The notes under the pieces: model-generated
The model's input: only the letters and a program-made list of their open reading frames with translations
The model's database searches: none
What the model was told of the DNA's origin: nothing
Shown here: positions 34,334-43,554 of the stretch, in pieces
How positions within the stretch are numbered: the first letter of the stretch is position 1
How the letters are laid out: every line of letters begins with the position of its first letter
NCBI GenBank assembly: GCA_903834785.1
Contig: CAILKP010000053.1
Location: 1-64,000, forward strand
Direction of reading: 5' to 3'
Source of the DNA: an uncultured bacterium
GTDB lineage: Bacteria > Planctomycetota > Phycisphaerae > Phycisphaerales > UBA1924
DNA length: 64,000 nucleotides
Translations under genes and position numbers: made by a program

Positions 34334-34409
34334 AAGTACCAGAGAGAGCTGCCCAGCAGTTCGCTTTGATTGCCCCGGGGCTTCTGTTTGGGCGGCGGAG
34401 CAAGCAAGT

Positions 34410-35135
34410 ATGCATGACGAAATAGCCGTAGCGGAGTTAGCCAGGACGGCGGGAAGCCTGGGATGGACTGCGCTGATCGAGGACTCGGGCGCGGATGTTG
34501 CGGTGCTTTCGGCTGAGGGGCGGGCGTTGTATGTGAGTCCGACCCTGAACTGGTGGGCGGTTGCTTCGCCGTCGCAAGCGGTGGGCAAGACGCTGCATGA
34601 CCTATTCCCGGCTGAGATGGCCGATGAGCGGCTGGAACTGGTCCGCCGGGTGTCGGCGACGCAGCGGGTTCTGGTGCTCTATGGTATTTGGAAGGGAGTG
34701 CGGACGCGGACGGTGCTGCGGCCGCTGCCGCCGGCGCAGCCGGGTGAGCTGCCTCGAGTACTGGCTGTGTGCCGCGGGTATCACAATGTGGACCGTGAGT
34801 TGATGCCTGCAAACGCAGACCAAGCGGAAGCGAAGCACGTGGACCATGGGCGGCTGGGTGTACTGACGCCGCGAGAGCTGGAGATTCTGTCGATGATCGC
34901 CCGCGGGATGACCACTGCGACGATCGCCAAGGAACTGTTCAGGTCCCGGAAGACCATTGAGGCCCATCGGCTTTCGATCGGTGCGAAGCTGGGAGCCCGG
35001 AATCGGGTGGAACTGGCACGCATCGCCCTTGAGGCGGGTTTGCTGCAGGGGCAGCCGGGCAGTGGAAGTCACCAGACGGGCCGACGGTACGAGCGGGCCA
35101 AGCGTGCGAGCGGTATGGACTTTTCCGAAGATTGA
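34410..35135 (+). CDS. PAS-like sensor with LuxR-type DNA-binding domain
   Basis: A 241-residue transcription regulator. The N-terminal half (about 25-125) has PAS-like features: 'VAVLSAEGRALYVSP', 'AVGKTLHDLFP', 'RTVLRPLPP'. The C-terminal LuxR helix-turn-helix is 'LTPRELEILSMIARGMTTA', 'SRKTIEAHRLSIGAKLGA' and 'NRVELARIALEAGLL'. No receiver Asp is present, so it is not a classic response regulator. It stands alone behind an AT-rich 400-base leader with a perfect dyad. The following 680 bases hold no convincing gene. Confidence 0.88.
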   Translation: MHDEIAVAELARTAGSLGWTALIEDSGADVAVLSAEGRALYVSPTLNWWAVASPSQAVGKTLHDLFPAEMADERLELVRRVSATQRVLVLYGIWKGVRTRTVLRPLPPAQPGELPRVLAVCRGYHNVDRELMPANADQAEAKHVDHGRLGVLTPRELEILSMIARGMTTATIAKELFRSRKTIEAHRLSIGAKLGARNRVELARIALEAGLLQGQPGSGSHQTGRRYERAKRASGMDFSED

Positions 35136-35819
35136 GGCGGGGCGGGAGTGAAGAGGTGAAGGGTTGGGGGGGCGGGTGCAGGTCGAGTGGTGTTCAGGAG
35201 CGGTGGAGAACTTGGGCAGGCTGGGTAGTTTTCGAAGTCATCGCATGTGTACGGCGTGTCACCTGGACACTGCCGCGGGAGTGTTGCGCTGCGACTCGGG
35301 TTTTTTTCAAGGTGGCGGGTTGCGTTCGAATCGCGGCGCGGTAGACTGGACCGAGGTCCGGTTCTGGTGCCGGATGGTGGTTGCCCGGGCTGTGGCGCGT
35401 TGGAACCGTTTCAACGAAGCAAAGGGCAGGTTTCGCGTGCGTGATTGACTGGCGAGGTGGACGACGAGGTGCCCGTGGATGCGATGATGCTGCGGCTGCG
35501 CGATGTTTGAAGGATGGCTCGACGACGGCGTTGCGGGCTACGACAACTGAAGCTGATGATGACAAGTGCCCGCCGAGGGTGCCTGTTGTCGTTCCTGCAC
35601 GGATGCGGGCGAGTGACAGCCAAGGACGATGCTGGGCCGTGAAACGGTTACGTGCCCGAGGGGTGATCGGTTTCGCTATTCGGAATGTTTTGGACTTGGC
35701 AACGACCTTTGAACTGACTGGGAGCAGCGAGAGCGCGGGTGGCCGGCGACCAGCGGGCTGGACGCGCGGATGGCTGGGTGATGAAGTTCAGGCGCGGCTT
35801 ACCGCAGCAGGAGATTGTG

Positions 35820-36977
35820 ATGAACAGTGTCATGCGCAGCGGTCTGATGTCGGTTGGTTCACTCGTCGGCCGTGAGGTGGGTGTGTGCCTGCGGGGGATG
35901 CGGAAGGCGCTGGCTGTGGTGGCTACGGCGGCGGGAATGGGCGCCGGGCTGACGGGGGCTGCGCATGGGCAGGTGGTGATTAATGGCATTTACGCCGACG
36001 GCGGCAACGGCGGTGCGGCGCAGCACGCCGACTGGGTCGAGCTTTTCAACGCAGGATCGAGCCCGGTGACCATCGGCGGGTACCAGTTGCTGTATGCCAG
36101 CAGTACGGGAACCAGTTGGTCCGGCACCACCGTGACGGCGGGGACGGTCATCCAGCCGCGGAGTTTTTATCTGATCCGCACCAGTTCGATCGGACTGAAT
36201 GGAGCGGCACTGCCGAATCTGGACCAGTCCGCAACGTCGCCGAACATGGCGGGGGGCGGCGGCAAGCTGGCGCTGTACAGCACGGCGACCACCACGTCCG
36301 GCCAGTGCCCCTCGGCGACCAATCTTGTTGACTTGGTGGGCTGGGGTACGGGCAACTGTGCGATGGTTGGCGGAACGCCGACTGCCGGGGGGCGCAACGG
36401 CGCCGGCACCGAGCTGGTTGTGGTGGCCTCGCTTGCCGCGGTGTATGTGGATGGTGCGTACAGCGGCGCCCCCGGCGCACTAGTGAGCTTCCCGGTTGGC
36501 GGACCGGCACAGGGCAAGGTGCTGGGTCTCAACGCGTTTGTCACGATTCAGTCGGCGATCGATGCCGCGGATGTCGGCGGAACGGTGAGCATCGCTGCAA
36601 GTGGCTTTGCTGAGAATCTGGTGGTGGGTAAGCAGCTCCGCATCATCGGTGCGGGGGCTGGTAACTGCGATGGTCCGGCTGACCCGCTGACCCAGACGGT
36701 GATCACTTCGGCAGCGGCTGGCACGCCGGTGGTGAGCATCACCGCCGGTGGTACCTCGGCCGCGGACCGACTGACGGTGTCGGGCCTCCGGCTGACCGGC
36801 GCGACCGGTGATCCGGCGCTGTCGATTCCTGGTTGTGCGGCGGTCCGTGTGACGGCTGCGACGGGAACCACGCTTTCGTTCTTCCGCTTTGATGGGCTGA
36901 CGCTGAAAGGCAACGCCGGTGCGGGTCTGGCCCTTTGCTGGAACCGACGGTTCGGTGAGCGATGTCGATGTTGTTGA
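35820..36977 (+). CDS. Secreted lamin-tail/beta-helix protein, N-terminal part (frameshifted)
   Basis: The ATG at 35820 follows AGGAG by seven bases and starts a long leader with signal peptide ('MRKALAVVATAAGMGAGL', cleaved near 'AHGQ'). A lamin-tail domain follows ('VVINGIYADGG', 'DWVELFNAGSSPVTIGGYQL', 'FYLIRTS', 'VDLVGWGTG'), then a right-handed beta-helix ('VTIQSAIDAADVGGTVSIA', 'GLRLTGATGDPALSI'). Near 36930 the frame breaks: the last 12 codons read a junk tail ('LCWNRRFGERCRCC'), while the natural continuation is in the next frame. Repairing one base would give a single ~1,049-residue exported protein. Confidence 0.75.
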   Translation: MNSVMRSGLMSVGSLVGREVGVCLRGMRKALAVVATAAGMGAGLTGAAHGQVVINGIYADGGNGGAAQHADWVELFNAGSSPVTIGGYQLLYASSTGTSWSGTTVTAGTVIQPRSFYLIRTSSIGLNGAALPNLDQSATSPNMAGGGGKLALYSTATTTSGQCPSATNLVDLVGWGTGNCAMVGGTPTAGGRNGAGTELVVVASLAAVYVDGAYSGAPGALVSFPVGGPAQGKVLGLNAFVTIQSAIDAADVGGTVSIAASGFAENLVVGKQLRIIGAGAGNCDGPADPLTQTVITSAAAGTPVVSITAGGTSAADRLTVSGLRLTGATGDPALSIPGCAAVRVTAATGTTLSFFRFDGLTLKGNAGAGLALCWNRRFGERCRCC

Positions 36978-38970
36978 TACCAACGTGTGTTCGAACTATG
37001 TGGGCATCTGGAACGAGACGGACATGGCCGGGCTGAGCCGGGTGTCGATCTCCGGCGGCGCGATCCGGAGTAACACGTACAACGGCGTGCGGAGCAACGG
37101 CCGCACGGTGCCGACGGCGTGGACGCCGACGGATGTGAGCATTGTCGGGACGGTGTTTGCGAGCAATGGCCAGAGCAGCAACAGCTTCCCCGGCTCGGGC
37201 GATGTGAGCTTCTACGAGTTCAATGGCAGCGCGACGGTCACGAACGTGACCGTTGCGACGACCGGTCGCAACCCGGTGCAGTTCCGCGGCCGCGGTACGG
37301 CCAGCACGGCGACGTGGCTGCCCTCAGGTGCGGTCAGCATCAACGGCCTGACGGTCACGGGTACCGCGGACCGCTCGGCGATTGTGATCCAGAACTACAG
37401 CGATGTGGCGGCGGTGACGCTGAGCAACGTGAACCTGGCTGGTGTGACCAACACCAACCCGCCGGGCACGGGCTTCAGCGTGCCGGGCATGACGCTGACG
37501 CACACGGGCGCGACGCCACTGGTACTGGGTAATACGGTGTTCCCGTGCCAGGGCGCCGGGTACGTGGGTCTGGCGGTCTTCGGCAGCGGCGGCGCTGCGG
37601 CGGACTGCACGACGGTGTTCACCGGCGCAACAACGCTGGCGGGCAAGGAAGCCTGCGTGTTCGATGGTGATGACCTGGCGGGCTTCGGCAACGTGAGCTT
37701 CCCTGATTCGGTGATCACGGGCCAGCCGACGTCCGCGACGGTGTGTGACGGTCAGCCCGTCACGCTCACGGTGAGTGCAACCGGTGACAACCTCAGCTAT
37801 CAGTGGTTCAACGGTGCTAATCCGGTCGGCACGAACTCGGCGAGCTACAGCATCCCAGCAGCTTCCGGCACCGATGCTGGCACCTACACGGTCGTGGTGA
37901 CGGGTACCTGCGGTGCGGTCACTTCCTCCGCCGCGACCGTCACGGTCAACACCGCTCCGGTCGTTGCGGCTCTCCCGGCTGCTCCCACCATCTGTGCTGG
38001 CAGCGGGTTTGTGCTCACCGCCGCGGCGACGGGTACAGGTCCGTTCTCGTACCAGTGGCGCAAGGATGGCTCGCCGATGCTGACTGAGACTGGCGTGACC
38101 TTCTCCATCAACGTTCTGGCTCCGGGCAATGCCGGCAGCTACGACGTTGTGGTCACCAACACCTGTGGCAGCACCACCAGCACGACTAGCGTGCTGACGG
38201 TTGGTTCGGCGCCGGTCATCACTAGTCAGCCGGCTCCCGCCAGTGTCGCCATCGGTGGTACGGGCAGCTTCAGCGTTGCAGCATCGGCCACGCCCGGACC
38301 GCTCGGTTATCAGTGGCGTCGCAACGGCATCAACCTGCCCAACGCCGGTCCGTACGGCGGGGCCAACACCCCGACGCTGACGATCAGCCCTGCATCCCTG
38401 GTCATCACCGGCAGCTTCGACTGCATCGTCACCGCACCCTGCGGCACGACGACCAGCGCGGCCGCTCTGCTGAGCGTCGGCTCGGCACCGGTCATCACCC
38501 AGCAGCCGCTGCCGGCCTTTGTCCGGGTCAACGACTGCGTGAAGCTGGTGGCAGCCGCCACCGGCGGCAACCCGCTGACGGTCCAGTGGCGCAAGGACGG
38601 TCTGCCTCTTGCCGATGGCGGCAGCTACTCGGGTGTCAGCACGTTGTCGCTGACCATCTGCCCCGTCACCCCGGCCGAGGGTGGAAACTACGAGCTGGTG
38701 GCAACCAACCCGTTCGGGACGGCGACGAGCAACCCGGCGGCGGTTGCGATCAACCCGTCCTGTAACTGTGCCGACATCGTCAGCAGTCTGGCCTTGCCCC
38801 CGGGTGACGGCACCATCGACGGCAACGACTTCATCAGCTTCATCAACGCCTTCGCGATCGACGATCCGCTGGCTGACATCGCCGGTCCGGAGGGCTGCTC
38901 GCCCGACGGCACCATCGACGGCTTCGACTTCATCGCCTTCATCAACGACTTCGCCGCCGGCTGCCCGTAA
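36919..38970 (+). CDS. Secreted Ig-like/dockerin-like protein, C-terminal part of the frameshifted gene
   Basis: This frame continues the beta-helix of the preceding gene ('FAGTDGSVSDVDVVDTNVCS' onward). It then encodes four Ig-like modules, each with 'YQW' or 'VQWRKDG' Trp strands and 'AGTYTVVVTGTCG'-type ends, and finishes with two Ca-binding dockerin-like repeats ('GTIDGNDFISFINAFA', 'GTIDGFDFIAFINDFA'). The GTG at 36919 gives an open frame but no signal peptide, so on its own it would not be exported. It is best read as the second half of one gene, probably a surface adhesin or matrix protein. Confidence 0.75.
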   Translation: MRVWPFAGTDGSVSDVDVVDTNVCSNYVGIWNETDMAGLSRVSISGGAIRSNTYNGVRSNGRTVPTAWTPTDVSIVGTVFASNGQSSNSFPGSGDVSFYEFNGSATVTNVTVATTGRNPVQFRGRGTASTATWLPSGAVSINGLTVTGTADRSAIVIQNYSDVAAVTLSNVNLAGVTNTNPPGTGFSVPGMTLTHTGATPLVLGNTVFPCQGAGYVGLAVFGSGGAAADCTTVFTGATTLAGKEACVFDGDDLAGFGNVSFPDSVITGQPTSATVCDGQPVTLTVSATGDNLSYQWFNGANPVGTNSASYSIPAASGTDAGTYTVVVTGTCGAVTSSAATVTVNTAPVVAALPAAPTICAGSGFVLTAAATGTGPFSYQWRKDGSPMLTETGVTFSINVLAPGNAGSYDVVVTNTCGSTTSTTSVLTVGSAPVITSQPAPASVAIGGTGSFSVAASATPGPLGYQWRRNGINLPNAGPYGGANTPTLTISPASLVITGSFDCIVTAPCGTTTSAAALLSVGSAPVITQQPLPAFVRVNDCVKLVAAATGGNPLTVQWRKDGLPLADGGSYSGVSTLSLTICPVTPAEGGNYELVATNPFGTATSNPAAVAINPSCNCADIVSSLALPPGDGTIDGNDFISFINAFAIDDPLADIAGPEGCSPDGTIDGFDFIAFINDFAAGCP

Positions 38971-39000
38971 GGCACCACGGTTCGAGAGTGCATCAAAAGC

Positions 39001-39042
39001 AACCGCGGCCGTCCGGATCTCCGGACGGCCGCGGTTGTTATT
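39001..39042. terminator. Bidirectional terminator between convergent genes
   Basis: A 16-bp perfect stem (aaccgcggccgtccgg / ccggacggccgcggtt, loop atct) is followed by gttatt on the + strand and preceded by caaaagc, giving a T-rich tail on the minus strand. Confidence 0.8.
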
Positions 39043-39071
39043 CGGGGAGTGATCGGCCGGATCCGACCGGC

Positions 39072-39497
39072 TCAGGCCGCGGGCTTGCGCTTCATGAGGT
39101 TGTTCATGGCTTCATCGATCAGCACCAGCCAGGTGTGGCTCATCAGCCGCTGCGGGGGCTGCTCGAAGCTCAGGCCGAGCACGTACCAACCGTTCTCGGC
39201 CTGGCGCTGGTTGCGGATGCGGCAGCACTTGAGCGTGCGCGTGCCGTCCTGGCAGACCCATGAAACCACGATCATCGTGTTCACCGTCCACGGCTCGGCC
39301 GACAGAGCACGGACGCCGCCGCGGCTGACATCGCGGACGTGGATCTGCGCCCGGTTGATCACCTCCTGGGCCTGCTCATCAACGATGAGCGCCTCGGCAG
39401 GGATCAGGTACTTGTGCCGCTCGTGCTGCCGCCGCTCGTCGGCATGTACTGCGGCACCGAGCTGCTGGTGATCGTTGGCGGAGGTGTTCTTGTCCAT
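39072..39497 (-). CDS. PilZ-domain protein
   Basis: A 141-residue protein with a PilZ-like fold, the common receptor for cyclic-di-GMP. The RxxxR motif appears as 'RRQHERHKY' at about residues 22-30, and the D/NxSxxG motif as 'DVSRGGVR' near residue 55. No other domain is attached, so it would act as a stand-alone adaptor controlling surface behaviour, motility or polysaccharide output. It is divergent from the Gfo/Idh gene, with a 333-base gap in which no further gene is seen. Confidence 0.75.
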   Translation of the reverse strand: MDKNTSANDHQQLGAAVHADERRQHERHKYLIPAEALIVDEQAQEVINRAQIHVRDVSRGGVRALSAEPWTVNTMIVVSWVCQDGTRTLKCCRIRNQRQAENGWYVLGLSFEQPPQRLMSHTWLVLIDEAMNNLMKRKPAA

Positions 39498-39830
39498 AGG
39501 GAAATCAAATGAAGATGCTCGATGTACGACCTTCGGGTTTGTTCTTAGTCGAATCGTGCCGGCCCCTGCTTGACCGCTCGGCGAACGCGGGCGGACATCC
39601 GCGATCTACCCGATTCGAGAAGTCGGAACAGATTGACAATGGTCCGGGAAAATGTGCGTTCCTCCCGGATCGGGACTTGCACGGAGGTCCGGATGGTGTA
39701 TCTTGTGCTGGTCGGACCTGTTGGCCGGTGCCCTGGTTCCGATACTGCCACCGGCGGTTGTGCGGGCACTGCGACCCGTAAGCCGGTGTGGCAACTTCCT
39801 ATCTGTGGGCAACTTCCGAGTCCTTTCCCA

Positions 39831-41147
39831 ATGAGCATCGAACTTTCCCGGCGTGACTTTCTGCAGACTTCCGGCGGCGTGACGGCGGCGGTTCTGGCCG
39901 CCGGGACAGTGGCCGGTGTTGGTGCGGGGCTCCTCCTGCCCCGGACTGCATCAGCACGTACAGGCGGCGCGGGCCGGCTGAAGGTCGGCGTCATCGGCTG
40001 CGGCGGGCGCGGCACGGGTGCGGCCATGAACATTCTGGAGGCCTCGCCGGACGTCGAGATCACGGCGATCGGCGACATGTTCCCCGACCGCATCGCCGGT
40101 GCCCGCGAGGAACTCGCCAAGCAGGACAAGGCCCTTGCCGATCGGGTCAAGGTCACCGATGGCAGCGTGTTCCACGGCTTTGATGCGTACGAGAAGGTGC
40201 TGGCCACTGATGTGGACATCGTCATTCTGGCCACGCCGCCTGGCTTCCGGCCGATGCACTTTGCCGCGGCTGTGGCCGCGGGCAAACACGTGTTTATGGA
40301 GAAGCCCGTCGCGGTGGACCCGGCGGGTGTCCGCACGGTGATCGCCGCCGCCCGTGCCGCGGCGGAGAAGAAGCTATCAGTGGTCGCCGGCACGCAGCGC
40401 CGGCACGAAGTCTGCTACCAGGAGGCCCTCAAGCGTGTGCAGGATGGCGCAATCGGCAAGGTGCTCTCGGCGAGCGTGTACTGGAACCAGGGCGGCCTGT
40501 GGATGAACCAGCGCAAGCCCGAGTGGAGCGACGCCGAGTGGCAGATGCGCAACTGGCTGTACTTCACCTGGCTTTCCGGTGATCACATCTGCGAGCAGCA
40601 CGTGCACAACCTTGATGCCGCGGTGTGGTTCCTCGGCGGCACGCCGGACCGCGCCAGCGGCCAGGGTGGCCGTCAGGTGCGCACGCAGCCGGCCTATGGG
40701 CACGGCTACGACCACTTCGCAATCGAGTACGAGTACGCCGATGGCCGCAAGATCAACAGCTACTGCCGGCAGATCGACGGCTGTGCCAGCCGCGTGGAGG
40801 AGGTCATCTACGGTACCGATGGCATGGTCAAACTCGGAAGCTTCGGCAAGGGTGAGATCGTCGGCAAGAACCCGTGGAAGTTCGAAGGCAAACAGACCAA
40901 CCCCTACGTGCAGGAGCACAAGGATCTGGTCGCCAGCATCACCGGTGGAACGTACCTCAACCACGGCGAGCGCATCGCCCACAACACGCTGGTTGCGATC
41001 ATGGGCCGCATGTCGGCCTATACCGGCAAGGTTGTTTCGTGGGAGGCGGCGATGAACAGCAAGCTGGATTTGATGCCGCCGAAGCTGGAACTCAGCACGT
41101 TGGCCACGCCCGAAGTGGCGGTGCCGGGTAAGACGCCGCTGATCTGA
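39831..41147 (+). CDS. Tat-exported Gfo/Idh/MocA-family oxidoreductase
   Basis: A 438-residue NAD(P)-binding oxidoreductase acting on sugars or cyclitols. The twin-arginine signal 'SRRDFLQTSGG' precedes a Rossmann fold ('KVGVIGCGGRGTGAAMNI'). The family motif 'HVFMEKPVAVDP' carries the conserved Lys. The C-terminal region contains 'DHICEQHVHNLDAAVWFLG', a His-rich substrate site. ATG 39831 begins exactly at the Tat signal. The next gene encodes another Tat-exported sugar enzyme 30 bases later, so the two probably work together on an extracytoplasmic sugar. Confidence 0.92.
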   Translation: MSIELSRRDFLQTSGGVTAAVLAAGTVAGVGAGLLLPRTASARTGGAGRLKVGVIGCGGRGTGAAMNILEASPDVEITAIGDMFPDRIAGAREELAKQDKALADRVKVTDGSVFHGFDAYEKVLATDVDIVILATPPGFRPMHFAAAVAAGKHVFMEKPVAVDPAGVRTVIAAARAAAEKKLSVVAGTQRRHEVCYQEALKRVQDGAIGKVLSASVYWNQGGLWMNQRKPEWSDAEWQMRNWLYFTWLSGDHICEQHVHNLDAAVWFLGGTPDRASGQGGRQVRTQPAYGHGYDHFAIEYEYADGRKINSYCRQIDGCASRVEEVIYGTDGMVKLGSFGKGEIVGKNPWKFEGKQTNPYVQEHKDLVASITGGTYLNHGERIAHNTLVAIMGRMSAYTGKVVSWEAAMNSKLDLMPPKLELSTLATPEVAVPGKTPLI

Positions 41148-41177
41148 TCGCTGGCTGGGCTGATCTGGAGCAACACT

Positions 41178-42065
41178 ATGAAACGACGGGATTTTCTTGC
41201 AGCGACTGCGGCGACAGCCGCGGTGGGTGTGTCGGCTGGCCTCGCTGCCGGGGCAGTGAAGTCCAGCGCGCCGGCTGGTGCAGCCGCGACGCCTCGGGCG
41301 GTCAAGGGGCGGCTGAAGCAATCGGTCTGCCGCTGGTGCTTTGGCGGGATGAAGCTTGATGAGTTGTGTCGCGCAGCCAAGGACATCGGTCTGCAGTCGG
41401 TGGAGCTGCTCAATCCCGACGAGTTCGCCACCGTGGCCAAGCACGGGCTGACATGCGCCGTGGCGAGCTTTGTCAAGTCCAATACCATCGGCAAGGGCTT
41501 CAACCGCATTGAGCATCACGATGCGATCATCGCTGAGTTACAGGAGCGGCTGCCGCTGGTCAAGTCCGCAGGGATCCCCCAGCAGATCGTCTTCTCCGGC
41601 AACCGCGGCGGCATGGATGACAAGGAAGGGCTTAAGAACTGCGCCATCGGCCTGCGTCGCATCACGCCGCTGGCTGAGCAGCTCGGTATCACAATCGTGA
41701 TGGAGCTGCTCAACAGCAAGGTGGACCACAAGGACTACATGTGCGACCGCACCCCCTGGGGTGTGGAGCTGTGCAAGCAGGTCGGCAGCCCTCGCTTCAA
41801 GCTGCTCTACGACATCTACCACATGCAGATCATGGAAGGCGATGTCATCCGCACGATCACCGACCACCACCAGCACATCGGCCATTACCACACCGCGGGT
41901 GTGCCCGGTCGGCGTGAACTCGATGATCGGCAGGAACTCAACTACAAGGCCATCTGCGAGGCCATTGTGGCCACGGGGTACACGGGCTACTTGGGGCAGG
42001 AGTTCATGCCCTCGCGTGATGCTCTCACCTCGCTGCGCGAGGCGTTCGTCACATGCGACGTGTGA
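41178..42065 (+). CDS. Tat-exported xylose/hydroxypyruvate isomerase-like TIM-barrel protein
   Basis: A 295-residue AP-endonuclease-2/sugar-isomerase-type TIM barrel with a Tat signal ('MKRRDFLAATAATAA'). Barrel motifs include 'LQSVELLNPDEF', 'ITIVMELLNSKVD' (metal-ligand Glu), 'LLYDIYHMQIMEGD' (Asp, His) and 'YLGQEFMPS' (Glu). It resembles hydroxypyruvate isomerase but is exported, so it probably isomerises or epimerises a sugar outside the cytoplasm. It forms a two-gene unit with the upstream oxidoreductase. Confidence 0.88.
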   Translation: MKRRDFLAATAATAAVGVSAGLAAGAVKSSAPAGAAATPRAVKGRLKQSVCRWCFGGMKLDELCRAAKDIGLQSVELLNPDEFATVAKHGLTCAVASFVKSNTIGKGFNRIEHHDAIIAELQERLPLVKSAGIPQQIVFSGNRGGMDDKEGLKNCAIGLRRITPLAEQLGITIVMELLNSKVDHKDYMCDRTPWGVELCKQVGSPRFKLLYDIYHMQIMEGDVIRTITDHHQHIGHYHTAGVPGRRELDDRQELNYKAICEAIVATGYTGYLGQEFMPSRDALTSLREAFVTCDV

Positions 42066-42092
42066 CCGTGCCGGGTTCCATCCGTTGGCGCA

Positions 42093-43127
42093 TCACTGCA
42101 GCGTAAAGACCCGGGCCGCGAAACGGTCCTGATCGCGGGCGAAGTCGATCGGCGCTGGCGGCAGCTTCAGCCAGCGGGGCTGGCGGCCAAGCCCGCGGAT
42201 GATCTCACGGTCCAGCCGCCCCGGCATGCACAGTTCCTGCGTGTTGGTGGAGGCGAACAGCACACCTTTGGGTGCCAGCAGGTCAGCGGCCTCGCCGACG
42301 AGCCGCGCGTAGTCGGCCACGCTGCTCCACGGCCGGATTTTTCGCTTGGGTGACCCTGAGGCGAAGCTGGGCGGGTCGAGGATGATCAGGTCGTACTTGA
42401 GCCCCTTGCGTCGGGCGTACGTGAAGTACTCAAACGTGTCCATCTTGGCGAACCAGTGCTGGCTGACGTCAAGCCCGTTGAGGGCGAAGCTCCGCTTGCC
42501 CCAATCGAGGTAGCGGCCGGAGACGTCAACGCTGGTGGTCGCCGCACCGCCAGTCGCGGCAGCGATGGAGAAGGCGCAGGTGTACGCGAAGGTGTTCAGC
42601 ACGGTCGGCGGCGGCCCGCCTGCGCGGACGCGGTTGGCCGCCCAGGCGGCAGTGAAGACGCGGTTCTCACGCTGATCCAGGAAGATGCCCGTTGACAGCC
42701 CGTCAAAGAGCCGGATCTCCAGCTTCCAGTCGGCCTCTTGCACCACAATCGCCTCGGTCAACGGCACGCCCGCGGTGGGTGTGGCGCTGGTGACTTCCTC
42801 CGGCAAGGCCCCGCCCATGCGGGAGCGGTCCCGGGCGAACGGCTTGTGATACACGGCGGTGGCCCCCAGCGGCCCAAGCACCTCAAGCACCGTTGCGGCT
42901 TGTGCTCGGCCATCGAACTCGGCCGGAGCGCGACCTTCGTAGACGATCAGCACGGTGCCCGGGCCGTAGCTATCAACAAACACGCCATCAAGGCCGTCGG
43001 CAATGCCTGAGAACAGCCGCATCGCCTGCGTCCGGCCGGTGTCCAGCAGCGGTCGCCGCCGCTCGATAGCGCGGCGGAGCAGATCGGCAAAGTGCGAGGT
43101 CAGGTCGCTTGGGCGGGTGCCGGGCAT
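42093..43127 (-). CDS. Class I SAM-dependent rRNA methyltransferase, RlmI-like
   Basis: A 344-residue methyltransferase resembling RlmI/RlmK, which methylate 23S rRNA cytosine or guanine. The SAM-binding segment is 'VLNTFAYTCAFSIAAAT', followed by 'VDVSGRYLDWGKRSFALNGL' and the catalytic 'YDLIILDPPSFA'. The ATG at 43127 is used because further upstream sequence overlaps the divergent YjbR gene. An N-terminal PUA domain, usual in RlmI, is only partly present. The exact nucleotide is not assigned. Confidence 0.87.
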   Translation of the reverse strand: MPGTRPSDLTSHFADLLRRAIERRRPLLDTGRTQAMRLFSGIADGLDGVFVDSYGPGTVLIVYEGRAPAEFDGRAQAATVLEVLGPLGATAVYHKPFARDRSRMGGALPEEVTSATPTAGVPLTEAIVVQEADWKLEIRLFDGLSTGIFLDQRENRVFTAAWAANRVRAGGPPPTVLNTFAYTCAFSIAAATGGAATTSVDVSGRYLDWGKRSFALNGLDVSQHWFAKMDTFEYFTYARRKGLKYDLIILDPPSFASGSPKRKIRPWSSVADYARLVGEAADLLAPKGVLFASTNTQELCMPGRLDREIIRGLGRQPRWLKLPPAPIDFARDQDRFAARVFTLQ

Positions 43128-43182
43128 TGCGGCAGGATAAGCCCGCCGCGGGATGTACCATGGGCGCTGAAGGAAGCCCCCG

Positions 43183-43527
43183 ATGACCAGCGAGCAGTTC
43201 AGAGCGTTGTGCCTGCGGATGCCTCTGGCGGTGGAGGGCAAGCACATGCAGCACGCGGATTTCCGCATCCGGGGCAAGATCTTCGCCACGCTGCCACCGG
43301 CTGATGCCCAGCGCCATCGCTGGGGTGTGGTCAAACTCACGCCGGCTCAACAGGCGGAGTGGATGAAGCATCAGCCGGACGCGTGGGTGCCGGCCGCAGG
43401 GCAGTGGGGGGCCCGCGGCTGGACCCGGGTGCTGCTCTCGTGCGTTCGGGCTACCGATGCCGCGGCGGCCGTGCTGGCGGCGTGGCGCAACACGGCGCCA
43501 GCCAAACTGGTGGCGGAGGTTGGCTGA
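43183..43527 (+). CDS. MmcQ/YjbR-family protein
   Basis: A 114-residue protein of the CyaY-like-fold YjbR family. It shows 'MTSEQFRALCLRMPLAVEGK', 'FRIRGKIFATL' and the C-terminal 'GWTRVLLS' with a final helix rich in Ala. Family members are small and often annotated as DNA-binding, but the role is unproven. It is divergent from the methyltransferase gene with a 55-base gap and convergent with the phosphoesterase gene. Confidence 0.85.
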   Translation: MTSEQFRALCLRMPLAVEGKHMQHADFRIRGKIFATLPPADAQRHRWGVVKLTPAQQAEWMKHQPDAWVPAAGQWGARGWTRVLLSCVRATDAAAAVLAAWRNTAPAKLVAEVG

Positions 43528-43554
43528 TCCGGGCTGCCGAGTTGCCAAGCCGCG

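Noticed and set aside
35136..35819. Possible genes between the LuxR regulator and the lamin-tail protein
   Set aside because: Several short frames exist, but none has a ribosome site plus recognisable sequence. A T7 run at about 35303 follows only a weak stem, so I did not call a terminator.
39632..39660. A TTGACA promoter upstream of the Gfo/Idh gene
   Set aside because: The -35 hexamer is perfect but no acceptable -10 box lies at 15-18 bases.
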